Below, piece after piece: positions 36,063-47,639 of a DNA stretch of 64,000 bases (the first letter of the stretch is position 1; every line of letters begins with the position of its first letter). Origin of the DNA: Liriodendron chinense (lineage: Eukaryota; Streptophyta; Magnoliopsida; Magnoliales; Magnoliaceae); NCBI GenBank assembly GCA_003013855.2, contig ML058453.1, positions 7,123,861 to 7,187,860 of the forward strand. Direction: 5' to 3'. The notes beneath the pieces were generated by a model. The model was not told where the DNA came from and did no database searches. It saw nothing but the letters and a program-made list of their open reading frames with translations. Made by a program: the position numbers and the translations under genes.

Positions 36063-38315
36063 TTTTTTTTTTTTTGGTTGAGAAGTTACTGGTGTTTATT
36101 AAGAAGGCGACAGAATACAAATAAACTAAAACAACCCCACAACCACAAACCAAAAAAGCATACAACAAGGGCAGCCCCTAAAATCCACAAAGCGATAATT
36201 CCACTCTTGGACAAAACCCCAAGATCTCCCAACCACCCTATCAACACTGTCGCTGATACTACGGAAGCATCTTCCATTTCTCTCGTCCCAGATTGCCTAC
36301 AAACTAGCCAACAGACTCATCATCCATGAACCTTTTAGCTCCTTATCTCCATAAACTCCATGCCAAGCCATTAGCATATCTCCAAGAGATCAAAGCATAA
36401 CCAACTGGACCTTGAATCTGGACAGAAAGTCGACCTATACCTTCAAAGTATACGGACAATGGATAAAAAGGTGGTTGATAGATTCGGAATAAGCCATGCT
36501 GAACAAACACACATTGGGGAGATACATCCCTCTTTTTTGAAGATCATCCGTGGTTAAGATTCTTCCTCTCCCCGCTAGCCGACAAAAAGCTGCGACTTTG
36601 GGAGGGGCCGAATATGACCAAACGAACTTAGTGTTCATGGCTTCCCTATTTGCATGAGACTTAGCAACCCATAAAAAGATCTAACCGAAAATTTCCCCGA
36701 CGGCTCCTTTTTTCACACCATACCATCCTCTTCACCACTGATCGAGGAATATAACTGAATGAGATCGAGAAGCGAGGCTAACTCCCAAGATTCTTCGCCT
36801 GAAAGAAAAAATCGGTGAGGAACCCAAACAACCAAAGAGCCACTATATGAAGCACAAAGTACCACAAGAATATTAGGATCAGGTGATAAGCCAGCTAAAT
36901 TAGAGAACAAGATTTTCAAAGGAGCATCACCCACCCAAATATCTTGCCAAAAACAAAGCTCCTTATATGGAAGACTTCTTGGCAACCTATCCGCCGACCT
37001 CACAACCATATTTAGAAGCGATTGTGTCGCTTCATGACAAATTCTCTTCTGTCCCGAGCCTCCACAACCATCTTCTCAGTAAAGGCTACATTAATCACCT
37101 CAAGCTTCTTAATACTGGCACCACCCTCTTCATAAGGTTTGCAAGCATCTTCCATTTTAGCAAATGGAACTCCACTGCTTACCAAAGAAACTTGCACTGC
37201 AACCTATCCAGCATAGCTAGCACTAATTTAGGGCATTGAAAAAGAGACATAAAGTAGACCGGAAGATTTAAGAAGGTCACTTTAATTAGAGTAATATGCC
37301 CCCCAAAAGAAAGGTAACGACATTTCCATCTTGATAATTTTCTTTGGAATCTTTCAATAACTACATCCCATAGGTGTTTCAACAATTTGCCGCTACAAAA
37401 CAACAAACCAAGGTAGGAAAAGGGAAAGAACCTGCCTCACAACCAAACACACCTGCAAGCCTTGAGACCTCCTCCAATGTCTAATATGATGCTCTTCGCA
37501 ATGTTAACCTTCAACATCGTGACAACCTCAAAACAACCAGCTAATGATCACCCCCGTAAGCGACCCACATTCTCTTCATCAGCATCACAGATAAGAAGTG
37601 TGTCGTTCACGTCCGATAGATTAGATATCAAATCAGATAACCTGCCCACATTGAATCCCCGAAACAAGTCATTTTACTGCCTCTTTTCCAACATTCTACC
37701 AAGAGTTTCAACGACTACCATAAAGAGGAGGAGATAGCAAGTCCCGTAAAACCTTTGGAAGCATCGTTGACCATCACAAAAAAGCTCTCTGACCTTACAC
37801 ACTCCATCATCCAAGTTCTCCATTTCAAGCCGCACCTTATTCTGCCCAACATATAATCTAGAAAGCCTCAATTAACATGAACATATGCTTTTTCAATGTC
37901 CAATTTGCAAACAATCCTGCTTAATTTTTCTTTGTGTCTAGAGTCGATGCACTCATGAGCTATCATAGCACATCCAAAATTTGCCAGTCTTCCACAAAAG
38001 CTCCTTAGAACTTGGAAATAACACCTCCTAATTTTGCCCTGAATTTAGTTGCTAGGATCTTTCCGAGGATTTTATACATGCTTCTGATAAGGCTAATGGG
38101 CCTAAAATCTTCCAGGTTTTCTGCACCCAGAATCTTAAGTATCAACACAAGGAAAGCAACCCTTCTCGTGAAATTCACGAACAAAATTCATGACCTCTTC
38201 TTTGACAATGTCCCAAAAAGTTTGGAAAAAAGCTAAGAGGAAGCCATCCGAACATGGCACTTTGTCCCTCCCTTGAGAAAAGATTGCTTCCTTTATGATG
38301 GAGGACATGGCACAT
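36063..38315 (-). pseudogene. L1-like LINE ORF2 remnant
   Basis: Minus-strand pieces in order: the start of the reverse transcriptase domain (SSIIKEAIFSQGRDKVP, DGFLLAFFQTFWDIVKEE) near 38310-38190; KLDIEKAYVHVN near 37900; a decayed catalytic region VNDTLLICDADEENV near 37612-37568; the RT-thumb text ERFQRKLSRWK and HITLIKVTFLNLP (37350-37270); PYEEGGASIKKLEVIN; CFWQDIWVGDAPL; and the terminal zinc-binding RVT domain ending SINHLFIHCPY at 36450. Many stops and shifts make it non-functional. The domain order is that of plant L1 LINE elements. Confidence 0.83.
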
Positions 38316-39095
38316 ATACATTTTTAGTATGGCTGGACCAAAAGAAGGCCAAATGGAAGCAGAAACGGTCCGTCAAATCTGGCCCAGTCTACATAGGGCA
38401 TGATGTAACTGGCCCATAGGTGTGTCTAATTCGAAGAAATTCATTACGAGCAAGGAGAAATTGTTGTTCAAAGTTTGAACTGTAAATTATCCATAACTTT
38501 GATCCAGGTATTGTTACAGGGTGCACGACCTTTCGATCTTTATGTAGCGGGCTATCCAGGGTCAACCAACCCAAATAGCAAGCCGCATCAGTCTGTTTCA
38601 TGAGAAAACTCTTTATTCCATTTCAAAATTGGAAATTTAGAGAGAATTTACTGATTTTAGTAATTTCGATTTTTGTCTTGTTTCCTTATTTTCAGAGTTT
38701 AAGATTTCTGTTTGTTTTAAAGGTTTATTGTAATCATACCAGGAATTATCCAATAAGGTTAATTCAAGAGTTTCTATTTTTGAAAAAGCTTACTATTTCG
38801 AGTAAGTTCTATTTTAGTTGAATAAGGACTTCTATTAGGGTTAGAATTTTGCTAATTTGGATAATTTTTAATTAAGATTTTATTTTCATTTATTAATGGT
38901 GTAATAGAGAAATCACACACATTACGCATTATTTAATAAAATATTTAAGTTCTCTCTTATCATTTTTTTGTGGATTCAAGAAACTATCTTATGGATTCAA
39001 GGCCTTTACTACTTAAGAAAGACGATGATCTTTCTCATTATTTCTTCACACTCTTCCCTGTGTCACTTCACCTCAACTTTGGAGAAAAAAAACTG
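38316..39095 (+). repeat. Gypsy LTR-like fragment inside the chimeric insertion
   Basis: AT-rich sequence with a direction: TCTGGCCCAGTCTACATAGG at the left, then long ATTTTAGTAATTTCGA-type stretches, TTGTGGATTCAAGAAACTA and an end CTTCCCTGTGTCA followed by CTTCACCTCAAC. This reminds me of Tat/Athila-type gypsy LTRs, but that is family resemblance from memory. No coding text is present. Confidence 0.4.
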
Positions 39096-39110
39096 TTCAA
39101 AACAATGTCT
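39096..39110. repeat. 15-bp target site duplication, right copy
   Basis: TTCAAAACAATGTCT, identical to 36048-36062; marks the 5' edge of the minus-strand LINE insertion. Confidence 0.88.
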
Positions 39111-39341
39111 ATTCTGGAGTAGGACTCGCAACTGACCAATCAGCCCGAACAATCAACTAGTTCAGCCCTGAGTTGAGCATGGGACTCAGCTGAGTCAGCT
39201 CTGAATAACTAGGACTCACCCAAGTCGGAGATGAGTTGGTGTATCAAACTGCATCATGTAATAATGAATCCGAGTCAACTCGGACGAGTTGCACCAGAAT
39301 CGTCCAGCTCTTAAAACCATGGTTTCTGGTCTGCTGCCTGA

Positions 39342-39572
39342 TAAGGCTGGGCATGGGCCTTGAGGTATTATAAATGGGCAGATAGACCCAAATTTGTGAA
39401 AGATTTTCCTATTTAAGGCCTCATTCGAGCAGGGAAATACGCCCATTTATAACTCTTAACTGATGGGCTTCCAAGTGAAATTCAAGGCCCATTTACTAAA
39501 TGGAAATTTCCTGGGATTGAGTTCAGGCCCAATAACAATGCTGAGGTCCAACCCAGCCTATTGCCATGCTTA
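39342..39572. mobile_element. TIR-bounded element, family D copy 2
   Basis: The left end TAAGGCTGGGCATGGGCC and the reverse complement of the right end, TAAGCATGGCAATAGGCT, match well. The interior contains GGCCCATTTACTAAATGG and CGCCCATTTATAA words that can pair. It is about 231 bp with no coding potential. The ends resemble those at 6101-6800. Confidence 0.6.
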
Positions 39573-41349
39573 TTGAGCGGCAGTTCCAATTCCAAGTGAA
39601 CCCCAAAGCAATGCAGGGTAAATAACAACCATTGCTATAGACGAGCAAGTAAGGGCATGGTTTCTAATTCACACTCCCCCACCATATCGACGGCGTACAC
39701 ATGATGATGGGAGCTGTTCATTTGGTGGACCCACAAGTAGATATGCCATAACCACAGGCAATCCATGCTACTGTGCAAGTCGCCTGTTTTTTCTAGCTAT
39801 CTTCCAAAGCGCTGATTGGCTATTGGGCAGCTAAGATTGCCTGAGTTATGGGCCCATGGTCTATCGACGTTGTCGATCACCTTCTCAATGGAACGTCGAT
39901 CACCTTCTCAATGGACCGAATCACCGCACACTATGGCTCGGTGGTGCTGTTGCAGCTCTGTTGTTATTATGAGGCTTGTTTAGCAGTCTGCTGTTAGTCT
40001 GAGATGTCCACGGCCTCTTATTACTGGCCCAAATTCAGGTTCCACGGAAAACATACTGGGCCCACCAATTTCCATTCACCATCATGTCTTGCCGCCAAGG
40101 GCAGTGGGATCTCTTGCACTACAAATCTTTTAGCCCATGATCTTATGACGCTAAATTAGGAAAAAGTCTACTTGAACAAAACATTTAAAAAAAAAAAAAA
40201 ATCAACATGGTTGAGATTGGCAGCCCATTTACAGTGGGACCCATTAGGGCAGAACGCTATCCATACGGATTTAGCAGCCCCACCAAATGCAGAATGCCTG
40301 ATAAGGCAGGAATGGATTTGCTATTCCATAGGGTGTTTGGATTGAGAGTATTCCGAAAATGAATTTGATTTCCATGGAAATCGATCCGCAATTCTAGAAA
40401 ACCCAATTCAGGATGAAGCAGGAATAGATCTGCAATTTCATGGGCATGTTTGTTTGAGAGAATTTGAAATATGGAAAACCCACATGGAATAATCGGAAAA
40501 TGGAGAACGGTGGAATCCAACAAAAATTATGTTGTTTGGTTATTGGTGTTGTTTTCCATGGAAATGTTAAAAGGTCCACAGTTAAACAGTGAGTGGTCTA
40601 TTGTGACTATGAAAATCTACATTTAATTGGGCTTTTGGGGGAAATGGTTTTGCTCGTGTTTTGAGAAAAAAACCTAGGAAAAGGAAATTGATTTCTGCCT
40701 CTTGTTTCATTTCTCAACTAGAAGAAACCGTCACATTAGGAGAATTTGTCATCCTTTCTACGCTTTTTCACAGTTCTGTCTAAACAAAGTTAAGGGGACT
40801 TGTGCCTTGTCGGTGCAGATAGACTTAGGTTCCCATGAAAAGATATCAAAGCTACAATAAAGGCATTGGAATGCTATAAATTGATTAAAATGAAAGAGGG
40901 GGAAAAAAACTTGGTAGATGTGCCGATTGATGAGGTCACCATCACTGCCATTGAGGATGCATCCTAAAATGTCATTTGTGGCCTGTAAATGCACAGTTAA
41001 AAAAGAAAAGTCCATTATTGTTTTAAATGTCATTTTGCAGGCCACTGCTCAGGCATCTAGGAATCATCTGATCAGTTGTAATTTACATTTGGTCCACCAT
41101 CTGGACAGTTCCAATCACTTCAAACACACCACGTGTACGGTGCAAATTAGGTCAGGTCCAACATATGGGGCCTACTACTTGCTTTTCCCCTATGGATTCT
41201 CAATGATCAATAAATCTTGTTCGTTAAAAAAAATATATACAAGGGCTCTTTAAAAGCTTTCATGGTTTGCAATATGCAGGCTTACATGCACACAAACAGG
41301 AAACTTACCTCTGCATATCTGCACCATTCATCAGATGTCTAACTTAACA
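39573..41349. other. Unannotated DNA downstream of the small coiled-coil gene
   Basis: Contains a 23-bp tandem duplication (GTCGATCACCTTCTCAATGG at 39872 and 39895). A segment around 40903-40975 could be read on the minus strand as a short exon after an acceptor-like TTACAG, but it joins nothing and was not accepted. The 3' untranslated region and polyadenylation site of the minus-strand gene ending at 41350 should lie within the last few hundred bases. Confidence 0.4.
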
Positions 41350-41913
41350 CTAAAGTGTGGGCCCTTCCCTTTTGCTCCGTGTACTGAGGATAGCTTTGGC
41401 TGTTGCTACGGCTGAATCCCCCCGTTTCATAATGCTCTCGAGCTCTCCGATCTTTTCCGCTAGCGTTTCCACATTCGAGTTGGCGGACTGAATGAGCTTA
41501 TCAGCAGTCTCTAGAGAAGCACATAGCTGTCAATGTCACCAGGAATTAATCAGAATACCTCAATGAAGCCTCCCTGCCTTAACAATAAAGGAAAACGAAA
41601 AAAGAAAAAGAACAAGCATTTCTTAATGTTATCACCTTGAGAGTTAGAGCTGTCCACGATTGATCTGTTCCCTTCAATGCCTCGTTCAACTTAAAATAGT
41701 TCTCCTGATATAAAAAAAAAAAAAAATCCAATCTGAGACTTCTGTTGATCATGATTTCATATGTGCATTGAAAAATGCAACCCACTGCATAATTCAATTA
41801 TGCAAGAAGGAAGGACATGAGGAATTATGGACTCTTGATTCCTATTATTTTGAGAAGGTTTCATATTCATAAAGCCAAATGCTTGTGTAGATTCTTAATG
41901 GAAATTCAGAAGG

Positions 41914-41947
<34 letters not shown>

Positions 41948-44869
41948 TGCATGCTAAATATTCAGGTGATTGCTACTCTTCTTTTCTGGTGCTATGGCTA
42001 AAGCTACGTTCAGAAGTTCTGGTTTCGAAGGCCGACATGATAGGATATTGCCAAATTGGAAGTGAGATATAGCGGAAAAAGCAGGAAAACTGAACACCAC
42101 TTAATGAAGGTTCCACTTCTTGAGCTGTACATCCAAACGCACCACCGCAAGTCACAGAATGGGTTTTCAGTGGGGCAGATGGTTGGTCCTTCTGGTTTGG
42201 CTTTTCGGGAGACATATTCTAGGAAATATAGACCACTGGATTTTCCCCCCTTTTTTTAACTTTGCACCATGGATCAATACCTAAAATGTTCTGGATGCTG
42301 ATTTGGGTAGAAGTGTAGAAAAAGTAAACTTGATCCGGCACAATGTGGTTCTCGAAATCTGACCACCCAACCGCAAAGATGAATGGATAAGCATCCACCC
42401 TGGTAAAATATCCATTTGGATAGTGGTTTGGTTTGGTTTATGTACAAATACATCCTAACTTAGAGAAAATAGAGGGCACATACCAGATAGATGCCAACGC
42501 TTCTGCAAGCGAATTACTAGACGTGCAGCAAAGGGAAAAAAAAAAAAACTGAAATCTGTGAATTGCATCTACTATGGTCTGCTTGTGCAACGAACATTGA
42601 ATGGAATAGATTCTTCAACATGGTAGTCTGAGCAGAGAGAATACCCATGGATAGTTTTCAGCCATTTATCTGGACTTACACAATTTTCCAATTTGGAATT
42701 TGGGTCAGCAGTTCCCAATTGTCCATGCTCTCAGCTTAAACTTTGATTAAACATGGAGAGCGGGCCTTCCCGCTGCTTATGGTGTCCTGCAAGATTCATG
42801 GGTCCATCTCGAACCAAATTATCGTCGTCTCAGCTGTCATGTTCGTCCAAATGTGATAGTTCAGGGATTTGCTGATACACATGAAGGTTGATGAATTTCC
42901 CGAGGACCAATCCCAATTTGTCTACATGTGCTCATTATAAGGAGCTTCACCCAAAAAATTGCTTCTTAGCTTCCCTTTACACAATACGCAAAATTTAAAT
43001 GTCTTTGTGACATTTGCATCCGAATGCATGCTGGGTATGTCATACCAGATTTTGAACATATTGGAGATTGCACAAATTCCTAACTTCACCTAACAAGGTG
43101 ATGCGAACATCTAGCATTTCAAGTTTACCAACGAAGAAAGCGCCCACCACAAGCATCTTCCTTGTGGTTAGGCGATGATTGAGGAGCATTGAAGACCCTA
43201 CGCACGTGATTTGGCACATAGAAGACACATGTGTAGGATGGAAGAAGACCCGACTGAAGGAATGGAAGAATGCCTGACTGAAGGTGGCCGGGCGCCCGGC
43301 CAAATTTGTCACCGGGCGCCCGAAATTCTGAGATTTTTAAGAGTTTATTGCTGGACGTTTTTGGTCCTGGCCGGGCACCTGGCCAAATTGGTCACCGGGC
43401 GCCCGACCCCCGCACGAACTGTTTTTTTTTTGGGATTTGTTTTTATTTGATTTTTAGGGGTATTTTGGTACTTTTAAGTTTTCTTATTGCTTATTTAAGT
43501 GGGCTAAGCCCTAAAAACGAGATTAGTTGTTGATTAATAAAAAAGAGCAAACATTTGGTTGCCTCCTTCCTCTCTCCCTCTCTCATGGTGCTTCTTCTTC
43601 TTCCTTGATCTCATTCTTCTCTTTTCTTCTTGTGCCCCTCCAACATTCTTCTAAGGTAAGATCTTCTTCCTTCTCTTTCTATCTCCGTTATCCCCAATCC
43701 TTGAAATCCTACATTTGAGAATCGAATCAAAATCACAATTTCTCAGATTTTCAAATCCCTAATCTGAGAAAATCCTTGATCTCTCGGACTAGTGATTCGC
43801 ATTAGATATTTGGGTATGACCATGCAAGATCGGGAGGTTCCATCCCTCGCCGGATCCAACCTATGCATTATTTGAATTTCTTACTTCGTGGTTGTGATGA
43901 TAGCCCGCTCCATTGCATGTCTCTTTGTGGTTTTCTTAGTTTATGATGGTTGATGTTGAATTTTTAGATTATTATTGTCTTTTATTTCCGCTGGATTATA
44001 TATGTTCATAAGCATGCATCATAATTAGGGCGTCCTGCATCACAAGGCCTTCTGGAAATGGGAACCTGACAGAGATGAGCCTAGACAGGATTAAAATACT
44101 CATTTAGTGATTTATTTATTTTTCAAAATTTCTCACATTTTTGCCTTTTCTGTTCATTTCAACCGTAGAAGAAGGCGGAAGAACCATTTTTTTAGTAGAT
44201 CTAGACAAACATTGCATATTAAACAGAACTTTGACGATCTAAGTTCATATAACATGCATATGATTACTTATAATTGTGTTTTGTACAATTCACAACATTT
44301 TTGTGATTATAATCACTTATGTTTTAATTTGGAAAATTTGTGGTAATTCCCAAGTGTTTGATTGGAAAATAGTAACAAAACCTATAACAGTAAGAATTGA
44401 CGATCAACTAAAGAAGGGATTTCAAATTCCCAAATGCTTTAGTACAATAAGCTTCATACTTTTTATTATTTTTTTGGCCCGCCCATAGATGCTTGTAAAT
44501 GGCGCTAACTGTAAATGATTTACAGGTAAATGGTTTACATTCTGTGTTTGGATCCTGAAAAATGCTTGTAAAAAGCTGTGATTTCATTTACAGCATTCAA
44601 CCCCATTTGATTTACAGGCAAAAAGCTGTGATTTCATTTAGGGGTCATTTGGATGGTCGATTGGATGCCCTAAAGTGCTTGTAAATCATTTACTAGTTGT
44701 AAATGTCTTACCACCTTTTCCCCCTTCTTATTTGCTAGTAAAAAGTTGGGATTTCATTTGCTAGCAAATGATTTACCGGCGAGAAGCCTCCAACGGCTCT
44801 TTTTTTTTTTTTTTTTTAAGGTTGGGAGATACGCACCTCCCTCTCTCCACTGTATCTGAGAACTCCAAC

Positions 44870-44918
<49 letters not shown>

Positions 44919-46914
44919 GAGAACATCAGGCCCTTCAGGGTTTATCAGTGTAGGAGGCAAGCGAGGCCTGCATCTCTTTGGCTCGATGACGGGCTTAGAT
45001 CGTTCGTGATGATATGAGGAGCATCGAAGACCGTACACATGTGGTTCGGGACAGCCTCACCATGGGAAGACATGTGTAAGAGAAACAAGGAAAGTGTTGC
45101 AGAAAAACAGAAAATTCATATTCCCGATGGCTTTCCGATAGATTCCCGACCACCCGACGGACCATTTTTTTCTAGTTTTATTTTGTGTTTTTCTTAAGTT
45201 TTAAGGGCAGTTTGGTCTTTTCCCTTCTTAGTTAAGTATTATATAAGGGGTTAAGCCCTAAAACGAATTAGTTGGTTGATTTATTATTAAGAAAAGAGCT
45301 TTGGTGGCTATCTCCTCCTTCTTCCTTGGTGATTCTTCTCTCTCGTCCCTTCTCTCTTTTCTCTTCTTCCTTCTCTTTCTTCTTTTTCTTTCTTCCATAT
45401 TCTTCCAAATTCTTCCGTCCTAAGGTAATCTTCTTCTTTCTCTTGCCCTATAATTTGAGATTTCCATAATTCCATTATTCCAAAATCTGAGACTTGATCC
45501 CAAAACTCGTTTTCTCTGATTTTCAATTCCCTAATCCGAGAAATCCTTCGATCTCTCGGACTAGTGAATCCCATAGCACGATTGGATCATAACCATGCAA
45601 GATCGAAAGGTTTCATCCCTCGCCGGATCCAATCCACGCGATTTTTGAGATCCATATTACATGGTTGTGATGATGGCCCATATCATTGCATGTGTACCTT
45701 TTGATTTTCTTAATTACGATGATGAATGTTGAATGTTTTACTGTTATTGATTATGTTATTTCGCTGGATTATCCATGATCACATGCATGCATCATAGTTA
45801 GGCCGTCTTGCATCACTCACTCTCTCTGTCTCTCTCTCTCCGCCAACGGCAGCAGATCTTGCTACCGGCCTTATAAAAGAGCATTTGAATTTGTGGGCCC
45901 ACTTCTATGGCTCACCTACCGCTTGGTTTTATGTGAGGATCAACCCTAAGCTTTAATAAGATGGACTTAACCCAATGATCCACTTTAAAATCCAATCTTA
46001 TATGTCATTTGAATGTTTTTTAATGAATTACTTCTCTAAACTATCTTAGGTATGAATACACAATTACAGGATATAAACCATTATAGACTATCCAAACACT
46101 GTAAATGATTTACTAGTAAATCATTATAAATCATTTACAACTTATAAATCATTATAAATCATTTACAACTTAAAGCCAAACAGACAGGCTGTAAATGATT
46201 TACAGCTGTAAATTGTTTACCACCAGAACCATTTAAAGGCATCCAAACGCCCCATAAGGATTTACATACTACGCTTTGAATTGTAGATGGAAAACCCTAC
46301 TATGGAATTGACCTCATACCCAAATGGCATTGCTACTCGTCAATGTACTTCCCGACCCCGGCAACGCAACAGAAGAAATGGTGCAGCAATCCATCTGAGG
46401 ATGGAACGAAGAGGCCAATTGTGGCACAGGAGCACAAGATCCTGATCAATCACTAGGTAGGCCGAATCACGAGCATGCCCTGCCCCATAAATCGGGCCAT
46501 TCCATTCGTCAGGTTGGAGAGGAAATCACCAACGGTGTATATTCAACGTCTTCTAAAGAAAAGAAAGATCCGATAGATTGTCAAGGGAGAAGGCGTTTTG
46601 AGTTGGGATCTGGTCCAAAACATCATAAAAAAAAAATAATAATAAAAAGGGGTGTAGACATTTACAAAAACAGAGAAATTAGGTTGTCTGCTATTACAGA
46701 AAGAAGCAAAAGAGGGATGGGGTTGTGTATGAAGTGGTACCTGAAATAAGCGGTGAAGATGAGAAGGGGGAAGAAGATCGTCTGAAGGAGAGTGGAAAGA
46801 GGGAGAAGAAGGGGAGGAGGAAGATGGGGTATCGTGGTGGTCCCCACCTCCTTCGCCTACGTCACTCAGCAGATCTCCTATGCAAAGCAACGGTCCTCCC
46901 ACGCCCCGATTCAT
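41350..46914 (-). CDS. Small predicted coiled-coil protein, function unknown (three exons)
   Basis: Exons 46914-46741 (174 nt), 41704-41636 (69 nt) and 41526-41350 (177 nt) join in phase 0 to a 139-aa protein. The donors are CAG|GTACC and AAG|GTGAT; the acceptors are ATCAG and GACAG. Exon 1 encodes MNRGVGGPLLCIGDLLSDVG, a Ser/Pro-rich linker (residues about 30-50) and HLHRLFQ. Exons 2 and 3 encode a Leu-rich heptad-like region (ENYFKLNEALKGTD, LCASLETADKLIQSANSNVE, EKIGELESIMKRGDS) ending SKREGPTL. There is no signal peptide or membrane segment. I do not recognise the family. Clean splice sites, phase agreement and a GC-rich first exon support a real gene. Intron 1 is 5.0 kb and loaded with transposons; intron 2 is 109 nt. 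A subunit of a small coiled-coil complex is possible but is a guess. Confidence 0.7.
41917..41945. repeat. (TA)n microsatellite
   Basis: About 14 TA units in intron 1 of the small coiled-coil gene. Confidence 0.95.
43176..44042 (+). repeat. Solo LTR-like element 1
   Basis: Starts TGATTGAGGAGCATTGAAGA and ends GGGCGTCCTGCATCA, so TGAT/CATCA-type ends bound 867 bp. It aligns along most of its length with 45010-45814: shared blocks include TAAGCCCTAAAA, CTCTCGGACTAGTGA, CCATGCAAGATCG, CCCTCGCCGGATCCAA and GGTTGTGATGATAGCCC. No internal retrotransposon region and no target duplication were found. It lies in intron 1 of the small coiled-coil gene, in the opposite orientation to it. Confidence 0.6.
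43282..43407. repeat. GC-palindromic repeat inside solo LTR 1
   Basis: GGCCGGGCGCCCGGCC, a perfect 16-bp palindrome, is followed by AAATTTGTCACCGGGCGCCCG. About 86 bp later a degenerate copy reads GGCCGGGCACCTGGCC, then AAATTGGTCACCGGGCGCCCG. The related LTR at 45010 lacks this block. Confidence 0.85.
44872..44915. repeat. (CT)n microsatellite
   Basis: 22 CT units, after a run of about 20 T at 44799-44818; both lie in the left arm of TIR element C1. Confidence 0.95.
45010..45814 (+). repeat. Solo LTR-like element 2
   Basis: Starts TGATATGAGGAGCATCGAAG and ends GGCCGTCTTGCATCA, 805 bp. It is a diverged sister of 43176-44042. A TATA-like TTATATAAGGGG (45239-45250) is followed by AAGCCCTAAAACGAATTAG. 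It is flanked on both sides by the arms of TIR element C1, so it inserted there later. No 5-bp duplication is visible at the chosen ends. Confidence 0.6.
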
Positions 46915-47006
46915 CGTCCCCTGGGTTTCGTCCTCCTCTAAATTGCGCACCCGGCCTATGTTAAAAAGAAACCTGCGCTTTTTTCCTCTTTTAGACGTGA
47001 GTTGGC

Positions 47007-47425
47007 TGCGACCCACCGTGCAGGCCCATCGATATGTCCGTGAGAAATCCACCCCGTCCATCAGCCTAACATGATCTCAAACATTTTCCAGATGCAAAAA
47101 TTAAGTGGACCACACTACAGAATACATTGGGGATCTAACGATCACCGTCAAAACCTTTACGGCGACAGAAGTTTTTTATCAGGCTATGTTTGTGTTTTCA
47201 GTTCGTCCCAGGTAGAATGATTTTATCAACGGTTTGGATGGAATGTAAACATCATCCCTGTGGACCCCGGTACAGTTTCAGTGGTGGGCATTTCCATTCC
47301 CACTGTTTCCTGTAGTGTGGTCCACTTTAAGTTTTTGGGATCAACTGATAATATGAGCTGGAGAAACTAATGAACGGGGTGGATTTCTCACAGACATCTC
47401 GGTGGGCCCCATGTCCTTGGGGCAG
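47007..47425. mobile_element. Foldback MITE family A, copy 6
   Basis: The left arm CATCGATATGTCCGTGAGAA, with ATCCACCCCGTCCATCAG, pairs with the right arm AACGGGGTGGATTTCTCACA, then GACATCTCGGTGGGCCCC. The interior holds TTAAGTGGACCACACTACAG and GTAGTGTGGTCCACTTTAAG, which are themselves inverted. It ends about 90 bp upstream of the ATG of the small coiled-coil gene (46914), so it probably overlaps that gene's promoter or leader. Confidence 0.75.
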
Positions 47426-47639
47426 GGATGCAGCGCTGACCTCACAAGACGAATCATGAACCTTTAGCCGTGGGTATTTGCACAGTAGACTCAGCTTCAA
47501 CAAGGGAGCCCCGCGGCTCAGTGATCTAGGCCGTTGATCCACTGGGCTCTCACGGGACAAAATCTCCTTGATAGGACGATCACAACCTTTCAATTTGAGG
47601 GAGTAATTTCATAGAGAAAAAAAAAAAGAGTTGATACTT

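Larger units (their letters stand above)
36063..39095 (-). mobile_element. Chimeric LINE / LTR-like insertion bracketed by a 15-bp duplication
   Basis: A 3033-bp block lies between perfect 15-bp direct repeats. It begins with a T run (the poly-A tail on the minus strand), continues as a 5'-truncated LINE to about 38315, then as a different AT-rich sequence (38316-39095) that reads like a plus-strand Ty3/gypsy LTR fragment and ends CTTCCCTGTGTCA shortly before the right repeat. Long target duplications next to a poly-A tail are characteristic of LINE target-primed reverse transcription. Template switching during insertion, or a chimeric template RNA, would explain the mixed content; a later LTR insertion within the LINE is the alternative. 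Confidence 0.7.
44641..46253. mobile_element. TIR element family C, copy 1 (with nested LTR 2)
   Basis: The left end GGGGTCATTTGGATGG and the reverse complement of the right end, GGGGCGTTTGGATG, match. The interior has many GTAAATCATTTAC-type palindromes. Its right arm (45885-46240) aligns with 57950-58270 of the second copy: GAATTTGTGGGCCCA, GTGAGGATCAACC, CTTATATGTCATTTGA and CTTAAAGCCAAACAGACAGG have counterparts there. The LTR-like block at 45010-45814 interrupts it. No transposase was seen; the ends suggest a hAT-like non-autonomous element. Confidence 0.6.

Noticed and set aside
40903..40975. Possible extra minus-strand exon after an acceptor-like TTACAG
   Set aside because: It lies downstream of the stop codon of the small coiled-coil gene, has no good donor (only AA|GTTTTT) and no partner exon.
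44754..45038. Open frame with Arg-Glu repeats (and similar frames at 51809 and 56457)
   Set aside because: Produced by (CT)n/(GA)n microsatellites; no conserved flanks.
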